Virus record (IMG/VR): IMGVR_UViG_3300025086_000013
Coordinates: 30,935 to 94,934 of that record
Source: a virus
DNA: 64,000 bases
Direction: 5' to 3' (one strand)
Below, piece by piece: positions 53,718 to 62,700 of the stretch (position 1 is its first letter; each line of letters begins with the position of its first letter). A model generated the notes under the pieces. The model ran no database searches, was not told where the DNA came from, and was given only the letters and a program-made list of their open reading frames with translations. The translations under genes were made by a program, and so were the position numbers.

Positions 53718-55352
53718 TTAGAATGAACCACCCGTAGTTGGATTCTTCATAACTATTTTCAATACCTTGGTAGGGTCTTTTACCCATATTGCCGGCATGG
53801 TTTGAGTCATATAAACTCTATAGCCATTGAATTGTCCAGATGATTGGAATCCTTGAGTTCTTCCCATATAATCCATAGTTCCATTTTGGTAGAACCATTT
53901 TAATTGATTATCCCAATTTAATTTCAACAAGTGAATGTTGTCATTTCCTTGGTCTGTAACATCAAAGATTATAAATGAATAAGAACTTAAAGGTCTTCCA
54001 TCAATAAGTGGATTCTCAATATCATTAGTATGTAAGTTGTCAAATGCTGGATTCAATACGAATTTTACATTTGCTAAGAATGGAATTACAAAAGATGTAA
54101 ATGAAAATCCATATCCCATATCCATACCTTTACCAGTAACTGCACCAACATTATCAGCATTAATTACCCAAGGATTATTTCCACCACTATTGATCATGCT
54201 AACATCATCTTTAATAGCTTTATTAATCAATTGCATACCACCAATACCTGTTTGTACAATTAAAGATCTTTGTGGATCTGGTCCATCTAACTCAACTTTA
54301 CCTTGATAGAAGTTATAAAGCTCAGCTTTGAACATGTCTAAGTTGAATGAAGACTTATTGTAAACTCTTTTAAATGAGTTATCTAATTGTCTCCAAAGAC
54401 CTACAGATAATCTAATATCATCTGGTCCGTCTTGCTTAACTCTACCTCCACGTCCCCACATTAGGTACGTTTCAATATCAGTTGCTATCTTAGAAAGATG
54501 AGCAGCTTCCATATTAGTAAGGAAAGTTCGTGAAAGATCACCATTGTCAAAAGCACGTCTTACATAGTCAGCACCCATAATATCTACCATTGATTCCAAT
54601 GAAGAAATTGATGGATCCATTCCTTTGTCAAATGATCTCCAAATCTCAGTAACTGGAACAGTACCGTCAGCATTCATTCCTCCTTTAAGCATTAAGTCTG
54701 CTCTAGAAGAAATAGAATAATGAACATGTGCTTCAGCTCCTCCTACAAAGTTGTAGAATTCACGGAAACCTGTAGAAGTTGTTAGATCTGAAAATCTTTC
54801 ACCATACTCACCACGTGCAGAACCTTTCCTAAAGTACTTAGTTCCAGCAGCTAAATAAGTAGTGCTAAAAGTTGCAGCGTTTGAATTGTTTACCATTTGA
54901 ACAGTATAAACCCATCCTTCTCCTGCTTCATAAATGTCATCAGCCGTAATGTAAAGTTCAACACCATTATACTTATCATAAGTAATGATGTCTCCATGAC
55001 CGAATGCTCTTTTACTAAGCATAATCTTGAATGTAGTTCCATCTGCCCCTAAATAATCAGCTGCCGCTTCAATATTTTTGATTATATAAGGTAAATCTTG
55101 TGTAACGGGAGTTTGCCACTTATACTCACCACGAGCATTATCCACCATAATTGTATTCTGACCACCAAAAGATGCTAATTGATATAAAGGCATTTCTACC
55201 TTTTGAGCTTGTGCCCAAATATCAATAGGGCCCATATCCATAGGCTCTGCATCCCCTAACATATTTGTTAAGTGATAAGAATCAACATGTGAACTAGCTT
55301 TATAGTTCGTATCACGTAGGAAAATCCCATTATTTAAAACTGGAGTTGCCAT
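53718..55352 (-). CDS. Major capsid protein (HK97-fold, crAss-like)
   Basis: 544 residues, ATG at 55352. The composition, the N-terminal arm (FLRDTNYKASSHVDSYHLTNMLGDAEPMDM) and core segments such as GEYKWQTPVTQDLPYI, FREFYNFVGGAEAHVHYS and RSFDKGMDPSISSLESM match what I remember of crAss-like capsid proteins, which have about 490-510 residues, so this one is slightly long. It forms the icosahedral shell. Position supports the call: third large gene after terminase and portal, behind a scaffold-like gene. It has its own terminator and a 41-base leader, consistent with very high expression. The extra length probably lies in surface loops. Confidence 0.85.
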   Translation of the reverse strand: MATPVLNNGIFLRDTNYKASSHVDSYHLTNMLGDAEPMDMGPIDIWAQAQKVEMPLYQLASFGGQNTIMVDNARGEYKWQTPVTQDLPYIIKNIEAAADYLGADGTTFKIMLSKRAFGHGDIITYDKYNGVELYITADDIYEAGEGWVYTVQMVNNSNAATFSTTYLAAGTKYFRKGSARGEYGERFSDLTTSTGFREFYNFVGGAEAHVHYSISSRADLMLKGGMNADGTVPVTEIWRSFDKGMDPSISSLESMVDIMGADYVRRAFDNGDLSRTFLTNMEAAHLSKIATDIETYLMWGRGGRVKQDGPDDIRLSVGLWRQLDNSFKRVYNKSSFNLDMFKAELYNFYQGKVELDGPDPQRSLIVQTGIGGMQLINKAIKDDVSMINSGGNNPWVINADNVGAVTGKGMDMGYGFSFTSFVIPFLANVKFVLNPAFDNLHTNDIENPLIDGRPLSSYSFIIFDVTDQGNDNIHLLKLNWDNQLKWFYQNGTMDYMGRTQGFQSSGQFNGYRVYMTQTMPAIWVKDPTKVLKIVMKNPTTGGSF

Positions 55353-55393
55353 AATTTAATTCTTTTTTTATTTGTTAAACATTAATTAATATA

Positions 55394-56701
55394 TTAAAAC
55401 CTTTTAAATATATTTTTATTTCTTGGTAGTTTTCTTGAAGTCCTACCTTTACTTTCTTCTTTAACTGCTGCAGCACTATTTCCTTTTTGTGACTGAGCTG
55501 TTTTAAGTTTTCTAACTGTTTTTTCAACAGCTTTAGTTTCTCCTTTTTCCATTATCTTAGCTTTATATCCTTTAGGATCTGCTAGTAACCATAATGCTTC
55601 TGCTATTATGGGATAATTTGGTTCTACAAATTGGTACTTCTCTAAAAGATGTCCCAATAAATTTGTATTCTTACCACTTATTGAAGGGTAAGCTGGATTA
55701 ACAAGTCCATTATATAATAATGATTGAGTCTTTTTATCTATTTTAGTTTCTCCTACTTGTCCTCCTTTTAAAGTCTCATATACATTATTCATGTAATTTT
55801 CTGAAGCTTGTTGTTGTTGTTTCTTTTTCATTTCTTGCTCTTCCAATCTTTTAGCAACAACCTTCTCTTGCATCTTATCTAACTTTGGTTTAAATTTACT
55901 AGCTTGTGTTTCAAGCTTACCTAAATCTTTCCAAATTTCTATTTCTTCTGCAATTTCTTCTGCATTACCATAACCAGTTGCGCCTAAGTATTCTCTAATT
56001 ATACGCTCTTGATCATCTTCTTTTTTTACATCCAGTTCTTTAACTTCTTCTGTTCTTGATAAAGCTCCAAATAAACCTTTTAAATCTTTACCTCCATCTG
56101 CAACATATCTTGCTGCTATCTGTAGTTCTTCTGGTAAACTATTAAAAAACTGTTTAGGAGTTTCGCGTCTAACTGTATTTGCTTGCTCCTCTAAATTAGC
56201 TGCTATTAATTCTTCCCAATCTTTAGCACTATATTCATCCAGTTCTTTTTCATCATCAAAAGGAATTATTTTTTCTTCTTTAATTAGTTTAGAAAATACA
56301 TCACTAATTCCTTCTATTTTTTTTCTACCTCTTTTAGGAGATTCTTCTGTACTTGTTTCTTCTCCATCTCCTTCAACTAAACCTAAAACTTTATCAACAT
56401 CTATTTCATCTTTAGAAGTTTCTTTAGGTTGTTGTTTTTTAGGCTCTTCTACTTTTTCATCAGTAGTTTCTTTTTCAGTTTCTTCTTTTACTTCTTCTTT
56501 TACTTCTTCCTTTTTATTTTCATTATATAGAAAACTTGTATCAACATCTGGTTTTCTACTGAATAAATTTGGTTTCTTTTCAGTTTCTTCTGGAAGAGTT
56601 ATTGATTCCCCACCAGGAGCTGCATTAAATATATCATCAAGATTAACATCTACTTGTTCAACCTTAGTTTCAACTGTTTTGGTTTCTTTACTTTCAGCCA
56701 T
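55394..56701 (-). CDS. Charged scaffold-like head protein
   Basis: 435 residues, ATG at 56701. It is dominated by Glu, Lys, Thr and Gln. The first 130 residues are disordered, with KKEEVKEEVKEETEKE and similar runs. Helical coiled-coil stretches follow around residues 235-310 (EEIAEEIEIWKDLGKLETQ, LDKMQEKVVAKRLEEQEMKK). The C-terminus is strongly basic (GRTSRKLPRNKNIFKRF), like scaffolds that bind capsid protein through a basic tail. Its place between portal and capsid genes is typical of scaffolding proteins. No protease motif was seen. The function is inferred from composition and order; an internal head protein is the alternative. Confidence 0.6.
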   Translation of the reverse strand: MAESKETKTVETKVEQVDVNLDDIFNAAPGGESITLPEETEKKPNLFSRKPDVDTSFLYNENKKEEVKEEVKEETEKETTDEKVEEPKKQQPKETSKDEIDVDKVLGLVEGDGEETSTEESPKRGRKKIEGISDVFSKLIKEEKIIPFDDEKELDEYSAKDWEELIAANLEEQANTVRRETPKQFFNSLPEELQIAARYVADGGKDLKGLFGALSRTEEVKELDVKKEDDQERIIREYLGATGYGNAEEIAEEIEIWKDLGKLETQASKFKPKLDKMQEKVVAKRLEEQEMKKKQQQQASENYMNNVYETLKGGQVGETKIDKKTQSLLYNGLVNPAYPSISGKNTNLLGHLLEKYQFVEPNYPIIAEALWLLADPKGYKAKIMEKGETKAVEKTVRKLKTAQSQKGNSAAAVKEESKGRTSRKLPRNKNIFKRF

Positions 56702-56729
56702 AATTATTTTGGTTTTTAATGGTTATATA

Positions 56730-56744
56730 TATAATATACAAAAG
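56730..56744 (-). promoter_or_regulatory. Late-promoter-like motif upstream of the scaffold and capsid genes
   Basis: The minus strand reads CTTTTGTATATTATA followed by TATATAACC. It is the same 15-mer as at 47275-47289 and lies 29 bases before the ATG at 56701. It would drive scaffold and capsid together up to the terminator at 53679. Confidence 0.55.
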
Positions 56745-56788
56745 TTTTGTCACTAAACCTTAAAAATTTTTTTCAAATTTAAAATTTA

Positions 56789-56807
56789 TGTTAGTATATA
56801 GCTAACA
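56789..56807 (-). terminator. Possible weak terminator after the portal gene
   Basis: TGTTAG pairs with CTAACA around a seven-base loop, directly after the TAG of the portal gene. The following minus-strand bases (ATAAATTTTAAATTTG) are only moderately T-rich, so termination is probably partial. Confidence 0.4.
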
Positions 56808-59579
56808 CTATTTTTTACTATCCTTTGTATTCTTTTTTGCTTTACTTTGCACATCATATTTGTTTTTATTTTCACGTGCAATTTGTAAATTTTTGTTAGC
56901 AATATCCCTTTGTGTTGCTAGTTTTTCCCTATCAACAGTAAGTTTTGCTTGATCTGTAGCATTTCTTTGAGCAGATTCTTCTCTTTTAAAGTTCATTTGC
57001 TCTCTATACTCATCTCTTTTACGCATATCTTGCATTGCATCTTTAAAATCACCTTGTTGATTTTGATCCATATCAACTTGACCACTAAAGCTTGCACCTC
57101 TTATTTCAGCAACCATAATATCCTTCTGTCTTTCTTTTTCATTTTCTTGTGATTGGAAATCACGTTCAGCTTGTTTTTCTTGAGCTTGTGCTTGAAGTTG
57201 TTGTTGTTGCATGTCTTGCTGTTGCTTCTGTTGTTGCTGCTGTTGCTGTTGTTGTTTAGCTTCAGCTTCTTTAAGTATATCACTTACTTCAGCAATAGAT
57301 TCAGCTTTAACAATATTTCCAAGATCATATATAGTAGCACCTGTAGTATTGTTAGTCATTGCCATTTGTTTAAGTTGATCTAATATAGCTCTGTGATTTG
57401 TTTTAGTTGTACAGAAAACATTAAAGTCTCTTAATAATAGATCAGTACCATTCATTTGAAAATTGACTTTTTCTGCTTCACTAGATATATAGTTTAATCT
57501 AATATTAGGATTAGTACTATGATAGTATTGTGAAAGATCAGTTCTCATTTGATGCACTCTTGGCATAAGATGATCTGAATGTTGAATAAAATACATTTCA
57601 GTTTGAGAAAAAGATTGTTGCATTGCTTGTGTAACACCAGTTGCTGTTTGTTGTGCCACAGGAGCTCCCATTCTTTGTTGATTAATACCAATAGCTTCAA
57701 ATGCTTGTTGTTTAAAATGATTAGCTAATTGTATTCTAGACATTATTCTATTTGTTTGTTCTAAGTTTAATGTTTGATAATGATTAAAATTTGTAGCATT
57801 TTCTGTATTAGTAATAGAAGTATCTAATGGTAACATACCAAAATCCTTCATTGCTACATATGCTTTTGCCATATTATTCTTACCCCAGTCTTCTCCCATT
57901 GAATGACGTGGTAATGCATTTTGATCAAACATGATAACAGTACCAAGTTCATCTACAAGTATATCAGCTATTTGATTATTTACCATATTATAACCAACTT
58001 GATATGCTTTCATAAGATCTACTAATGAAGTTGATTTAGTATTTCTATCTGAAAATACTCTTCCTTCTACTGGTAACTTGCAACCATATAAAGAATTTTC
58101 TCCTTTAAATTGAAATTGTATTCTTCCTGGTTTAGTTTCATTAATACCAATATATATTGGATTTAATTCAGTTGATGATTGTCTCCATGTAGCTGGCATA
58201 TTAGGTCCAATTTTAACTCCTCCCCATACTTCATTAATCCATATCCAATCTACATGTTCTCCAAAAGCAAGATTATCTTTTGTTTTATCTTTAAATAATT
58301 GTGTGTTATAGATTGGTTTATCTGTAAGCTCAAAAGTTTCATCAACAACCTTTTGTACAACATCACCATTTTCTAAAACTCTTGTTAAATGTCCAACTTT
58401 TCTTTGAGTCTTCCAATAAATTGTAGATACTCTAAGCATATTTCGTTCTCCCCATTGATACATATCCTCACCATTGCTTAGTATAAACTTTACAATATCA
58501 TCACCAGCACCAGAATTATTTTGCCAATTACTAACAAATTGTCTGTAACCTAATGAAGGCATATTAGTATTCCATTTATGAGATTTAGTTGGATCATAAA
58601 ATGTACCATCATTTTGATACCCCATTGTAGCATATTTAACATCTTTTGCAGGATATATTTTCTGAAGAGATCTTAATTGTTTTTCTGTCATAAGATATCC
58701 ATAGGCATCTACAACATCTGAAACAGTCATCATTTCACATTTACCTACATAATTAGAATCTGATATATATCTTGAATTAGGAGACTTTTGATAGAATGTT
58801 AATACAGGATTCCATAATTCTACTTCATAATCATCTTCCATCATTCTGAAATGCCAAAATTCTCTGTCACAAATAAGCATATCTTTAAAACCTCTTTCTT
58901 CTAATTCTTGCATTTTAAATCTTTCTTCATCAACAATCATTTGATGTGTTGCCCATTCTTCAACTAAACTTCTATAATCTTTAGTAAAAAAGTCTTCTAT
59001 TTCAGGTAATGTTTTTAATTGTTGAGGATCTAATTTTTGTTGAGCTTCTTCTGAATTAGGATCCATACCCATTTTAATCATTTCTAATAACATCTTTCCT
59101 TTTGCATCAGCTAATAGATTTTCTTCAATCATTTTTCTTTTATGCTCAAGCATTTCATTGTAAGAAAGATCATCAACAGCTCTGAATTGAACTCTAGAAA
59201 ATCTTTTGGAAAATTCTCCTGTAAGAACATTTACAACATTTGGTATAATAGGATAAAATTTAAGTTCTAATGCAGATTCATCTGACTTAGTTAAAACCTC
59301 CATAAGATCTTTATAGTCATTATCTTCTTCAACTATATAATCAGTTTTATCAATAATACCTTTTGCAAGCTTATAGTTTTTGAGAATTTTTCTTGCATTA
59401 TGTTTAAGGTATTCCATTCCTTGTAACTCTAACCAATCCAAATTCCAAGCAGCCCAATCATCATCTTTTTTCTTAGCTGATAAAAATTGTATAGGTTGTG
59501 TAAGACTTGATGAAGCTGGATAGTCACCACTATCAACCTTTGCACCTTTCTTCATTTGTAAAGCATTAAGTACTCTCAT
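56808..59579 (-). CDS. Portal protein
   Basis: 923 residues, ATG at 59579, TAG stop. Position directly after the terminase, size and helical content fit a crAss-like portal, the dodecameric ring for DNA passage at one capsid vertex. Recognisable parts are the N-terminal helical region (KHNARKILKNYKLAKGIID), a clip/stem region (NLEQTNRIMSRIQLANHFKQ) and DFNVFCTTKTNHRAILDQL. Residues of about 772-803 are a glutamine tract, and the remaining C-terminus is a long charged coiled coil (QEKQAERDFQSQENEKERQ and onward), probably disordered or lining the capsid interior. A 33-residue micro-gene lies between terminase and this start. The call rests on order and general pattern. Confidence 0.82.
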   Translation of the reverse strand: MRVLNALQMKKGAKVDSGDYPASSSLTQPIQFLSAKKKDDDWAAWNLDWLELQGMEYLKHNARKILKNYKLAKGIIDKTDYIVEEDNDYKDLMEVLTKSDESALELKFYPIIPNVVNVLTGEFSKRFSRVQFRAVDDLSYNEMLEHKRKMIEENLLADAKGKMLLEMIKMGMDPNSEEAQQKLDPQQLKTLPEIEDFFTKDYRSLVEEWATHQMIVDEERFKMQELEERGFKDMLICDREFWHFRMMEDDYEVELWNPVLTFYQKSPNSRYISDSNYVGKCEMMTVSDVVDAYGYLMTEKQLRSLQKIYPAKDVKYATMGYQNDGTFYDPTKSHKWNTNMPSLGYRQFVSNWQNNSGAGDDIVKFILSNGEDMYQWGERNMLRVSTIYWKTQRKVGHLTRVLENGDVVQKVVDETFELTDKPIYNTQLFKDKTKDNLAFGEHVDWIWINEVWGGVKIGPNMPATWRQSSTELNPIYIGINETKPGRIQFQFKGENSLYGCKLPVEGRVFSDRNTKSTSLVDLMKAYQVGYNMVNNQIADILVDELGTVIMFDQNALPRHSMGEDWGKNNMAKAYVAMKDFGMLPLDTSITNTENATNFNHYQTLNLEQTNRIMSRIQLANHFKQQAFEAIGINQQRMGAPVAQQTATGVTQAMQQSFSQTEMYFIQHSDHLMPRVHQMRTDLSQYYHSTNPNIRLNYISSEAEKVNFQMNGTDLLLRDFNVFCTTKTNHRAILDQLKQMAMTNNTTGATIYDLGNIVKAESIAEVSDILKEAEAKQQQQQQQQQKQQQDMQQQQLQAQAQEKQAERDFQSQENEKERQKDIMVAEIRGASFSGQVDMDQNQQGDFKDAMQDMRKRDEYREQMNFKREESAQRNATDQAKLTVDREKLATQRDIANKNLQIARENKNKYDVQSKAKKNTKDSKK

Positions 59580-59583
59580 ATCA

Positions 59584-59685
59584 TTATTTCTTTATAGTAT
59601 AGGTGATAACAGCATTTTCAAATGTGCTATTAGTTTTCCAAGATGGAATATTTGCGGTTGATGTAGTTGTCCAGTAATTATTCAT
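59584..59685 (-). CDS. Micro-gene between terminase and portal (33 aa)
   Basis: The ATG at 59685 is the base directly after the terminase stop, and the TAA (59584-59586) ends four bases before the portal ATG. It encodes 33 residues: MNNYWTTTSTANIP at the start, SWKTNS in the middle and a C-terminus AVITYTIKK. The threonine/asparagine-rich beta-like character differs from background lysine-rich noise. The exact fit in the gap is the main evidence that it is translated. Alternatively it is a leader whose translation couples terminase to portal. No homologue is known to me. Confidence 0.55.
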   Translation of the reverse strand: MNNYWTTTSTANIPSWKTNSTFENAVITYTIKK

Positions 59686-61875
59686 TTATTTAATATTTTT
59701 AAATGCAGACTTCTTAAATTTAGTAGATCCAAGTCTTTTTTTTCTAGCTAAATTTTTAAAAGGCCTCATAGATAATTTATACAAATTTTGTGATTTTTCC
59801 AAGTTATCTCTTGACATATCTTCTTCTTTATGCTTAATATAGCCTCTATTAGACTGTTGTATCCTAGCAAATGCAATTAATGCAGAAAATGCTACAAGTC
59901 TATCCACGTTTAATCCAGGGAAGTATTGCATCATTTCTGTTAATAACATTTTGTCTGGAATTCTTTCAACTCCTAAATTTGTTTTTAATACATTTCCATG
60001 CTCATCTGTATCTTGATTTATCTCTTCTCTAACAAACTCAATAGCATAAGATATTAGATGACTTTTAAATAGTGTACCAGTATTTTTCCAACCATATTCT
60101 TGAAAAACATTTTGATTAGATCCTAAGTCTTTTAAAAATACTATCTGTTGTTTTGGTACTAAATATTTTTGTTTCTTTTTAGATATCATGTATTGGATAA
60201 AAAGAGATATATTATTCTCAACTAATGTCCAAGCATTATACCATTCAATAATTAATTCTAATTGTTCATGTGTTTTGTTTATATCATCATATCTACCACA
60301 CCAAGATGCTACAATTTTATCACCTTCTATAAATGCTTCAGGTTGATCTTTACTTTGTCTAGTTACTTCAATAGGATTTTTATAAACAAATATACTACAT
60401 AAAGAATCTGATGTAGTTGTTTTACCTTCTGATACAGGGTCAATAGAAGCATAGTACATACCAAATGAAGGATTTTTAACAGGCTTCTCCCAAACTACTA
60501 ATACTCCAGATTTATCTTCTAATTTTTTATTAACAGGGAAATTAAAAATAGGTAGCTTATTAGACTTACTAGCTTTAATACTATTAGATGTTCTTTCTAA
60601 TTTTACAAATTCATATGCATATTCTTTTTCTTCAATTCTTTTAAGTTGTCTTGATATTATAGCTTGTGGAAATATTGCTTCTTTTCTATATGCAAAAGCT
60701 TCTGCAATATCTATTGGTTTTTGTGATATTCTTAATTGATATTGTTCTGGGTTTAAATCTTTTTTCCATTGTGCTCTTTCTTCTTTTATAGCATTGAGAG
60801 CTTGCTCAACTAATGAATTTCCGTACTTATCTATATGAGGAGGCATAGACCATTGTTCAGGAATAAATAAACCTGCTTTACCTATAGTTCCTTTTTCATC
60901 CATTAAGTTTGTTTCTACTGCATATATATCATTTCCTTCTGGATTTAATATCATTTGTTTTAATGGATTACATTGATCAAGATCACCAACAGAACCAGCT
61001 GCAATAAACATACCAGTAGTTATCATACCTGATGTCATTGCAGGTCTAATATACTCAAATGTTTGATCCATTTTAGGAGCAATACCAGCCTCTTCATGAA
61101 AGAAATAAGTACAAGGTCCACCAACACCAGTTGTTGGATTTTTTTCAAAAGAAGCACCTTGAATTTTTGACATTAAACCTTTATGTGTTTTTCTATTGTT
61201 AACTCTAACTTCAATTTTTTGTTCCCATAATAATACTTTAGCTGGATTAGTAGGTCTATACCAAGCAGTATGTTCATTGAGAAATGTTTTATATTCTTCT
61301 AAAAATTTCCAAGATCCTTTATCATTTATGTAATCTTTAAGTGATGCACCTATTTTACATATAGATCCTTCTTCAAACCAAAATTGATTTAATACTTTAG
61401 CCATATGAAAATAAGAAGAAGCTATCTGACGTTTTTTAAGAATAGCTACATGTCTATAATGTAATTCTGCAAGTAATTCATATAAAGCCATATGATACTG
61501 TGCATCCCTTACTTTAGCAAATCCGTACTTTTTTTCTTCTTTATCAAAGATTGGTAAGAAATTTAACCACATATAATAATCTCTTGTAAGATAAAATATA
61601 TTTTTCTCACCATAATATAAAACACCTTCTTGACATTTTTCTTTTTCAGAATTCCAATACTTTATATAATCTTTAGATCTAAAAGGTTTATTACAATAAT
61701 AACCTTGAGTATTAAATATTCTAGCTTGTTCATTAAAAAGAAGGGCAGTTTCATCAAACTGATACTGCCCTGGCTCTTTAAAAAGTGTTAAAATAAAATT
61801 TACAAAGTCTTCTTTTTCTTTAAATTCTTTGTAGTCCCATTCACCATTTTTATATGTAGGAACTTTTTTATACAT
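59686..61875 (-). CDS. terL: Terminase large subunit
   Basis: 729 residues, ATG at 61875, overlapping the GroES gene by 8 bases. It is the DNA-packaging ATPase/nuclease motor. The ATPase part has a deviant Walker A (KKRQIASSYFHMA, about 145-157) lacking the usual G-K-[ST], a clear Walker B with catalytic Glu (CTYFFHEEAG, about 255-264), and a coupling segment (GMFIAAGSVGD). The RNase-H-like nuclease part has YYASIDPVSEGKT (Asp about 480) and VDRLVAFSAL (Asp about 655). The length fits crAss-like terminases. It is followed at once by a micro-gene and the portal. Confidence 0.9.
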   Translation of the reverse strand: MYKKVPTYKNGEWDYKEFKEKEDFVNFILTLFKEPGQYQFDETALLFNEQARIFNTQGYYCNKPFRSKDYIKYWNSEKEKCQEGVLYYGEKNIFYLTRDYYMWLNFLPIFDKEEKKYGFAKVRDAQYHMALYELLAELHYRHVAILKKRQIASSYFHMAKVLNQFWFEEGSICKIGASLKDYINDKGSWKFLEEYKTFLNEHTAWYRPTNPAKVLLWEQKIEVRVNNRKTHKGLMSKIQGASFEKNPTTGVGGPCTYFFHEEAGIAPKMDQTFEYIRPAMTSGMITTGMFIAAGSVGDLDQCNPLKQMILNPEGNDIYAVETNLMDEKGTIGKAGLFIPEQWSMPPHIDKYGNSLVEQALNAIKEERAQWKKDLNPEQYQLRISQKPIDIAEAFAYRKEAIFPQAIISRQLKRIEEKEYAYEFVKLERTSNSIKASKSNKLPIFNFPVNKKLEDKSGVLVVWEKPVKNPSFGMYYASIDPVSEGKTTTSDSLCSIFVYKNPIEVTRQSKDQPEAFIEGDKIVASWCGRYDDINKTHEQLELIIEWYNAWTLVENNISLFIQYMISKKKQKYLVPKQQIVFLKDLGSNQNVFQEYGWKNTGTLFKSHLISYAIEFVREEINQDTDEHGNVLKTNLGVERIPDKMLLTEMMQYFPGLNVDRLVAFSALIAFARIQQSNRGYIKHKEEDMSRDNLEKSQNLYKLSMRPFKNLARKKRLGSTKFKKSAFKNIK

Positions 61876-62170
61876 CTTCTAATTTACAAACTATTGCATC
61901 CTGAGTTAATAAAATATGACGTTCTCCATTGTGAATAAATTCTTTATCATCAACTGACATATTAATAATCCATTGTACAAAATCTCCAATTTGAAGATCA
62001 TCAAATACTTCTGGACCTCTTGCAACAATAGTACCTTGAGGTTTTTGTTGAACTTGAGAATCAGGAAGAATAATTCCTGAATTAGTTTGTTCTACCTTTT
62101 CAACTGGTTTTACTAATATTCTTTTACCAATAGGTATTACTTTATAGTTTTTAACATTTTCTTTTATCAT
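61868..62170 (-). CDS. groES: Phage GroES-type co-chaperonin
   Basis: 100 residues, ATG at 62170. The GroES fold is visible: VIPIGKRILVKPVEKVEQT, the mobile loop with the GroEL-binding hydrophobic tripeptide I33-I34-L35 (SGIILPDS), then GTIVARGPEV. The C-terminal half has the roof and barrel strands (GDFVQW, GERHILLTQDAIVCKLEDV). No GroEL gene is in the window, so it probably works with host GroEL, as T4 gp31 does for its capsid protein. The gene overlaps the terminase start by 8 bases, placing it in the packaging/head operon and suggesting it helps fold the capsid protein or another large virion protein. Confidence 0.9.
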   Translation of the reverse strand: MIKENVKNYKVIPIGKRILVKPVEKVEQTNSGIILPDSQVQQKPQGTIVARGPEVFDDLQIGDFVQWIINMSVDDKEFIHNGERHILLTQDAIVCKLEDV

Positions 62171-62181
62171 AGTTTTAAAAT

Positions 62182-62700
62182 TTATAATTGATCATAAGCT
62201 AATCCCTGCCCACCGCGGACAGAGCTTTGTTGTTCATTTTTCATGTCAGTATATGCTCCTTTAAAAGATTGTCTAATTTGATCAAACTTAGCAGCAGTGT
62301 TAACTAATGCAGTTAAATTACCATCTCTACCGTGATCAATAGATGTAGTCTCCATATACCTAGCTAATCTATCTAACATACTTTTTATTCCTTTATATGC
62401 TCTATATGTAGGAGTTTCATATAACTCTTTACAAGTATCTATAGCATGTCTTATTGCACCATCTTCACTTGATTCTTCAAATTGTATTTCTTCTATAATC
62501 ATATCTTCTTTTTCATGTTCAGGTAAATTAAAAAAAGGATTTAAATCAGGATCAGGACATGTCATATAAAATACATATTGATATACAGATAAATAAGTAT
62601 CTGGATATTTTTCCATAATTGTTTTTAAAGATTTTAATGTATAGCAATGTTCACTAGGTACAACTTTGTTATTTTGTATATCAAATAATTTTATTAACAT
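62182..62700 (-). CDS. Conserved phage protein upstream of terminase, function unknown
   Basis: 172 residues, ATG at 62700, overlapping the nuclease gene by 7 bases. The N-terminal half is acidic (MTCPDPDLNPFFNLPEHEKED). The C-terminal half is helical and holds the most conserved-looking part (YRAYKGIKSMLDRLARYMETT, DHGRDGNLTALVNTAAKFDQI, RQSFKGAYTDM, then RGGQGLAYDQL). I recall similar proteins just before the terminase in phages of Bacteroidota. The position could suit a small terminase subunit, but I see no helix-turn-helix, so that is speculation. A head-assembly accessory is the alternative. Confidence 0.55.
   Translation of the reverse strand: MLIKLFDIQNNKVVPSEHCYTLKSLKTIMEKYPDTYLSVYQYVFYMTCPDPDLNPFFNLPEHEKEDMIIEEIQFEESSEDGAIRHAIDTCKELYETPTYRAYKGIKSMLDRLARYMETTSIDHGRDGNLTALVNTAAKFDQIRQSFKGAYTDMKNEQQSSVRGGQGLAYDQL

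Noticed and set aside
62182-62700. Small terminase subunit
   Set aside because: The position upstream of the large subunit is suggestive, but no helix-turn-helix or oligomerisation pattern could be recognised, so it is left as unknown.
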